Shown piece by piece: positions 60,101 to 64,000 of a stretch of DNA of 64,000 bases (the stretch's first letter is position 1; each line of letters begins with the position of its first letter). Source of the stretch: DATNPX01 sp036702975 (lineage in GTDB: Bacteria; Cyanobacteriota; Vampirovibrionia; Obscuribacterales; Obscuribacteraceae); assembly GCA_036702975.1 (NCBI GenBank), contig DATNPX010000006.1, positions 1 through 64,000 on the forward strand, read 5' to 3'. A model generated the notes under the pieces. That model did not search any database. It was given only the letters and a program-made list of their open reading frames with translations, and had not been told where the DNA came from. The position numbers and the translations under genes are program-made.

Positions 60101-61120
60101 TCAGGCTGTTGCTACCCCCGCTTTGTTCGGCGAATCTTCCGATGGTGCGGATAGTCTTGGATCAAGCCAAATTTGAATTAGGTCGGCTATCAAGCTAGAC
60201 ACAATTACCATGACACCATACAGAACAATGAGTGCAAGCATAACCGAATAGTTACGTGCAAACGTTGATTCGACTGCCAGACGCCCCATGCCTGGCCACG
60301 CAAATACTGTTTCGATCAATACTGATCCACCAAGCAGTGCCGGCAACGAAAGTCCGACCAGACTAGCTACCGGTATCAAGCTGTTTCTTGCCACATGCTT
60401 CAGCAACACAGCCGACCTCTTTAGGCCTTTACTTCGAGCAGTGAGCACATATTCCCGCCCCAGTTCATCGAGAGTCGACGCACGCACGAAGAGGGCAATC
60501 TTTGCTGTGCGGCGTGTCGAAAGAACGATTGCCGGAATTATGATATGCCTTGCCGTGGATGTAAACGTAGCGGTGGTGCCAGGATCGTGCAGTCCAAGCA
60601 AACTAAAACCGGCTAAGGCTGGATAGCTTGCCAGAGCTGCAATGATGAGAAGTCCGACCCAAAAATTAGGCGATGAGTAAAGGACAATTGCTGTACAGAA
60701 AAGTATGCCCTCCACAAAATTTTTGGCGCTCTTGTTTCTCGACCATACCATGAGCAATCCCCACACTGTGCCGGAGAAGAATGAAATGATGAGACTAGTT
60801 ACCACAAGGTCGAGAGTGGCAGGTAAACGTTCGCCAATAACCTCAGTGACTGGACGACCATCTTTGTAAGAGCGTCCGAAGTCTGCTTTCGTCGTGACAT
60901 GCCAGAGCCAACGCAGGTACTGCTCTGCAACTGGCTTGTCTAGACCTAATTCACTTCTCAACTCGGCAATTCGTTCAGGCGCTACATCACGTTGAGCAGT
61001 TCCCAGCATGACATCTATGGGGTCGCCAGGCAGACTCTTGATGATGCTAAATGCAACGAGTGAAAGAATCAAAAGAAGCGGCACAGCGGCGAGAGTGCGC
61101 TTGTAAATGATGTTGAACAA
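60101..61120 (-). CDS. ABC transporter permease, DppB/OppB-like
   Basis: 339 residues. Typical DppB pattern: N-terminal helix (LAAVPLLLILSLVAFSIIKS) with LPGDPIDVMLGTA, ELRSELGLDKPVAEQYLRWL, and a C-terminal permease core with YVLTARSKGLKRSAVLLKHV and VFAWPGMGRLAVESTFARNY. Its stop and the dppC-like ATG are separated by one base, so they are translated together. Confidence 0.92.
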   Translation of the reverse strand: MFNIIYKRTLAAVPLLLILSLVAFSIIKSLPGDPIDVMLGTAQRDVAPERIAELRSELGLDKPVAEQYLRWLWHVTTKADFGRSYKDGRPVTEVIGERLPATLDLVVTSLIISFFSGTVWGLLMVWSRNKSAKNFVEGILFCTAIVLYSSPNFWVGLLIIAALASYPALAGFSLLGLHDPGTTATFTSTARHIIIPAIVLSTRRTAKIALFVRASTLDELGREYVLTARSKGLKRSAVLLKHVARNSLIPVASLVGLSLPALLGGSVLIETVFAWPGMGRLAVESTFARNYSVMLALIVLYGVMVIVSSLIADLIQIWLDPRLSAPSEDSPNKAGVATA

Positions 61121-61231
61121 AGTCGGATATCCCGCCGGTCACTGCAAACTTATGATACAGCTTGTGTCGCTTCTTGCGCGTTGACAAACTTTGGTGACTC
61201 CGCATAGGATAATCAATCCCAACGGGGTAAT

Positions 61232-61302
<71 letters not shown>

Positions 61303-61328
61303 AATTTCTATTTGCTGGTTCGGGCTAA

Positions 61329-61350
61329 GACAGGGTAAAATGTCCCTGTC
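61329..61350. other. Hairpin between the two tRNA genes
   Basis: GACAGGG-N8-CCCTGTC, a 7-bp perfect inverted repeat in the 56-bp spacer. It may be a processing site for a joint transcript. Confidence 0.5.
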
Positions 61351-61358
61351 ATGCGAAC

Positions 61359-61431
61359 GGACGGTTGGCGCAGTTGGTAGCGCACCACTTTGACATAGTG
61401 GGGGCCACTGGTTCGAGTCCAGTACCGTCCA
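61359..61431 (+). tRNA. tRNA-Val (GAC)
   Basis: A 73-nt cloverleaf: acceptor GGACGGT/ACCGTCC perfect, D-stem GCGC/GCGC, anticodon stem CCACT/AGTGG with loop TTGACAT (anticodon GAC), T-arm ACTGG-TTCGAGT-CCAGT, discriminator A. CCA is not encoded. A T7 run (61433-61439) directly after it may end transcription. Confidence 0.97.
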
Positions 61432-61651
61432 ATTTTTTTCCTGCGAAGTGTTTCAACCGGGCGAGATCTTTATCTCGGCCGGCAACTTAATTTCCTAGCC
61501 AATTTGAAGCAAAGAGAATTTTGATCGAGCTGAAAAGAGCTTAACCGTAGACCAGCGCTGAAACAGTATCACCGGCGACTCTTGCTGTCTTGGCAGTAAC
61601 CACTGTCAACACCAAATGTGATACCAACTAAGTTGCTGATCGATGTTTATA

Positions 61652-62065
61652 TTAAGGATCTGGCGGTGCATCGCCTTCGAGCATAACCCAGAACTGACGC
61701 TGTTGGTCCCACATTGATTCGTCTTTCCAATTGCGCAGCACAACCTTTGCGGTCCAGGCGCCCTCTTTATCTAAAAGAATATCTGGCTTGAAGATGTAAT
61801 GACCTTTATAAATGTCGGCTGGATCATTGGCATTGAACTCCTTCGTATAGACTTCAACGCCTTCCGGATTTTCGATGCTAAAAGTACCTTTGTATTGGCG
61901 GCGCTCGTACGGGGTTCCGAATCCGACCACTACATGACAATTGGTTCTCATTGGCATTGATGGTCCAACAAATAAATCGAATAACCCCTGGGTATCAATG
62001 CGTCCGTTTTCTGCATGTTCAGCCTGGTCGCAGAAAAGGATGTATCCACTATGTAAGTACTTCAT
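61652..62065 (-). CDS. Hypothetical protein, DUF6941-like
   Basis: 137 residues, soluble, mainly beta: YLHSGYILFCDQAEHAENGR, LFDLFVGPSMPMRTNCHVVV, GTFSIENPEGVEVYTKEFNA, AWTAKVVLRNWKDESMWDQQ. The pattern (early cysteine, central hydrophobic strands with turn prolines) resembles the DUF6941 family; this is weak. ATG 62065. It is divergent from the MarR-GNAT gene. Confidence 0.6.
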   Translation of the reverse strand: MKYLHSGYILFCDQAEHAENGRIDTQGLFDLFVGPSMPMRTNCHVVVGFGTPYERRQYKGTFSIENPEGVEVYTKEFNANDPADIYKGHYIFKPDILLDKEGAWTAKVVLRNWKDESMWDQQRQFWVMLEGDAPPDP

Positions 62066-62192
62066 CGTTCTCTTTCGGTAACCTGTTGACCCTTTAGCCG
62101 GTTGTGGATCAAAGTTTACCCTATGGAGGCATTTCGGGGCTGAATATTGTTGTTCCGTATCCCGAGAATGGCTGGCTCGAATTTTTCAGCGC

Positions 62193-62219
62193 TTGACCGT
62201 CTGTAACCTTCTGTATAAT
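62193..62219 (+). promoter_or_regulatory. Promoter of the MarR-GNAT gene
   Basis: -35 TTGACC (62193-62198) and perfect -10 TATAAT (62214-62219) with a 15-bp spacer; the operators directly follow. Confidence 0.65.
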
Positions 62220-62221
62220 AT

Positions 62222-62245
62222 GTAAGTGCTTACGTAAGTGCTTAC
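62222..62245 (+). promoter_or_regulatory. Two tandem palindromic operators
   Basis: GTAAGTGCTTAC occurs twice back to back (62222-62233, 62234-62245). Each has the inverted repeat GTAAG-N2-CTTAC. They cover the expected transcription start, as expected for MarR autorepression; the encoded MarR domain is the likely binder. Confidence 0.7.
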
Positions 62246-62290
62246 CGATTTTTGGAAATCGCTTGGACCCCGAGGGTGGAAGTTATCTTT

Positions 62291-63256
62291 ATGGATTTTC
62301 TAGATGAGATGGGATCGTTGGCACTTGGAAGTCGATTGCGGCGCTTGTCTGAGCGCCTTGGTCAGGAGGTGTCTGCCGTCTACAAATTGCAGAATCTCGA
62401 TTTTCAACCTAAATGGTTTCCTGTGTTTCGATTTGTCGCACAACAAGGATCTGCATCGGTGACTGATATTGCTACCGCAATTGGTATCACACATCCGGCT
62501 GTCAACTTGATCTCCGATGAGTTGTTGAAGGCTGGACTTGTAACTTCGGTTGCCGATCGTGGTGATAAGCGCAGAAGAATCCTTTCACTTTCGGCTTCCG
62601 GGAAGCGAGTAAAACAACAGCTAGATCCGGTTTGGAAAGTGCTTCATGCTTCCCTTTCTGATGTGTCTGAGGGAATTCAGAATGACCTTGTAAACGTTAT
62701 TTTGAGGTTTGAACAAGCTCTCGATGACAAATCATTGGCGCAGCGCTATACCGAATTGAAAACTTCGGTCTTACAAGGGAAGGTCAGCGTGATGTCGCTG
62801 GAACCCTCTCTTGCGCATCATTTTGCTCGTTTGAATCGCATCTGGATAGAGAAGTATTTCTGTCTAGAATCAGAGGACATGCGTGTTCTGTCTGATCCTC
62901 AGAGAATAGTCGATGCTGGAGGTTTCGTTTTTTTTGCACTGCTCGGTGGCAAGGTCGTTGGTACTTGCGCTTTGATCAAAGGTGCACATCATGATTTTGA
63001 ACTTGCGAAGATGGCTGTGGATGAAGCCTATCGCGGCTGCGGAATCGGTGCCAATTTGATGATTAAGTGCATTGAAACCGCTACAAAAGCTGGTGCTAAG
63101 CGCATAGTGCTCGAGACAAATTCGTGTCTTAAGTCTGCAGTTCAAATGTACAAAAAGTTCGGTTTTGCTGAGGTGTCTGGCGAACAATCCTCTAAATTTG
63201 CGCGCGTGAACATGATCATGCAGCTGGAATTGGCGAAAGCTGAGCTGCGCGTTTAA
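62291..63256 (+). CDS. MarR-family regulator fused to GNAT acetyltransferase
   Basis: 321 residues from ATG 62291 (GGTGGAAG about 12 bp upstream). Residues about 10-150 are a MarR winged helix: FRFVAQQGSASVTDIATAIG, ITHPAVNLISDELLKAGLVT and wing RGDKRRRILSLSASGKRV. Residues about 165-315 are a GNAT domain with acetyl-CoA motif A (AKMAVDEAYRGCGIGANLMI), IVLETNSCLKSAVQMYKKFG. The fusion could sense an amine or antibiotic-like ligand by acetylating it, but this is inference. Two tandem palindromes overlap its promoter. A PhzF-like gene follows 28 bp downstream and may be its target. Confidence 0.88.
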   Translation: MDFLDEMGSLALGSRLRRLSERLGQEVSAVYKLQNLDFQPKWFPVFRFVAQQGSASVTDIATAIGITHPAVNLISDELLKAGLVTSVADRGDKRRRILSLSASGKRVKQQLDPVWKVLHASLSDVSEGIQNDLVNVILRFEQALDDKSLAQRYTELKTSVLQGKVSVMSLEPSLAHHFARLNRIWIEKYFCLESEDMRVLSDPQRIVDAGGFVFFALLGGKVVGTCALIKGAHHDFELAKMAVDEAYRGCGIGANLMIKCIETATKAGAKRIVLETNSCLKSAVQMYKKFGFAEVSGEQSSKFARVNMIMQLELAKAELRV

Positions 63257-63284
63257 ATGTTTTAACCGGCACTGGGAGGGAGTT

Positions 63285-64000
63285 ATGCAGGTTTATTTGG
63301 TGGATGCCTTTACAAATAGGCGTTTCGAGGGCAATAGGGCGGGAGTGGTGCTAGATGCTTCCGGTCTATCCGTAGAGCAGAAGTTGCAGATCGCTTCAGA
63401 GATCAATGCTTCTGAAACGGCTTCTTGATTAAGTCGGAACTATATGGTGGGTCTTCATCAGTCGAATATTTTCTGGAATATTTCACGCCTGCCACCGAAG
63501 TAGATTTCTGTGGGCATGCGACTGTTGCATTGTTTCATACCTTGGCTAGCACCGGGATGCTCAAAATTGATGGTGGACAGTTCGAGGGAATTGCAAACAC
63601 CAGGGCTGGTCGATTCAAAGTAGTTGTGACGAAAGGCGACGAAAGCTTTAAAGTTAAGCTAACTCACGATCAGAAACCACAATTTAAAAAACTGGAGGAG
63701 CGTTCTCGCGAAATTGCCGAGGCGCTGAAAATCGGCTTAGAGTCTCTTTCGGCTCGCTTTCCATTACGTCTTGCAAAAACGGCAAACTGGCATTTAGTTG
63801 TAGGACTGAAATCAAAAGATGTGCTGGATGGTATCAATTATGATGCGCAGAAATTGTCTCAACTTTTGTCTGAATTTGGAGCAATAACGGCTCATGTCTT
63901 TTGCGAACAAGCAGATGATTCCGGCAAGTATTTTGTTCGTAATTTTGGACCATCGGTTGGAATTCCCGAAGACCCTGCGACTGGTTCAGCAGCCGGGGCT
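63285..64000 (+). pseudogene. PhzF-family isomerase, -1 frameshift, cut by window end
   Basis: ATG 63285 with GGGAGGG upstream. The first 47 codons read MQVYLVDAFTNRRFEGNRAG and end EINASETAS, stop. One base back, the frame continues as FLIKSELYGG, FTPATEVDFCGHATVALF and, near the window end, GIPEDPATGSAAGA, which are PhzF signatures (catalytic Glu in SET, CGHAT). A single missing T near 63422 explains the break (AFL becomes AS-stop). It may be a pseudogene or a sequence error. PhzF-like proteins are isomerases of varied substrates. The 3' end lies outside the window. Confidence 0.8.

Overview
The window looks like a chromosome segment of a non-photosynthetic relative of the Cyanobacteria, most likely an Obscuribacterales-type Vampirovibrionia (Melainabacteria). 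This placement is an inference. It rests on a cbb3-type oxidase gene next to a Rieske gene and two cytochrome b genes, many Ser/Thr kinases with TPR or LRR tails, and a cell-envelope set (LCP protein, heptose-7-phosphate kinase-like protein, O-antigen ligase-like protein, a predicted beta-barrel). Gene density is high, TTG/GTG starts are common, and both strands are used. No phage, insertion sequence or CRISPR array is visible.

Layout. 0-5 kb: a hexamer microsatellite, secreted TPR and TonB-C-like proteins, and a 1.4-kb segment flanked by two ~80-bp copies of the TonB-like gene's 3' end. 5-7.1 kb, minus strand: RNA ligase RtcB behind a duplicated ribosome-binding site, a 57-codon ORF with a perfect Shine-Dalgarno, and a tRNA-like RNA with a shortened anticodon loop. 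7.1-12.2 kb: Ser/Thr kinase, deoxyhypusine synthase-family protein, acyl-CoA synthetase-like enzyme. 12.3-16.1 kb: an RNase J-like protein whose metal-binding residues are largely lost, and an LCP protein. 16.2-22.5 kb: GAF/HD-GYP protein, signal peptidase I, glycine dehydrogenase subunit 1, peptidyl-tRNA hydrolase. 22.7-27.7 kb: two paralogous receptor-like kinases, the first split by a frameshift.

27.9-36.9 kb is the most striking part: one tightly packed plus-strand respiratory operon. It encodes CcoN, a fused CcoO plus extra cytochrome c, CcoS, a small membrane protein, a dihaem lipoprotein cytochrome c, a Rieske protein, a cytochrome b that keeps only one of the two haem b ligand pairs, two small membrane proteins, a second cytochrome b with all four ligands fused to a 2[4Fe-4S] ferredoxin, an MvhD/FlpD-like iron-sulphur protein and a 40-residue membrane peptide. 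Together they suggest a quinol:cytochrome c/O2 chain coupled to a ferredoxin/MvhD branch at the second cytochrome b.

37-50 kb holds sugar-lactonase-like and VOC proteins, a predicted outer-membrane barrel, lipoproteins, a TadG-like giant, an O-antigen ligase-like protein, a DUF4330-like protein and a TPR-PfkB (RfaE1-like) fusion. 50-64 kb holds a PATAN/degenerate-GGDEF protein, slipin, RsmB and Fmt, an orphan PotB-like permease, a DppBC-like pair, tRNA-Cys and tRNA-Val, a MarR-GNAT fusion behind two tandem palindromic operators, and a PhzF-like gene broken by a -1 frameshift and cut by the window end. Three genes need a -1 shift to read through, so some base-level errors in the assembly are possible.
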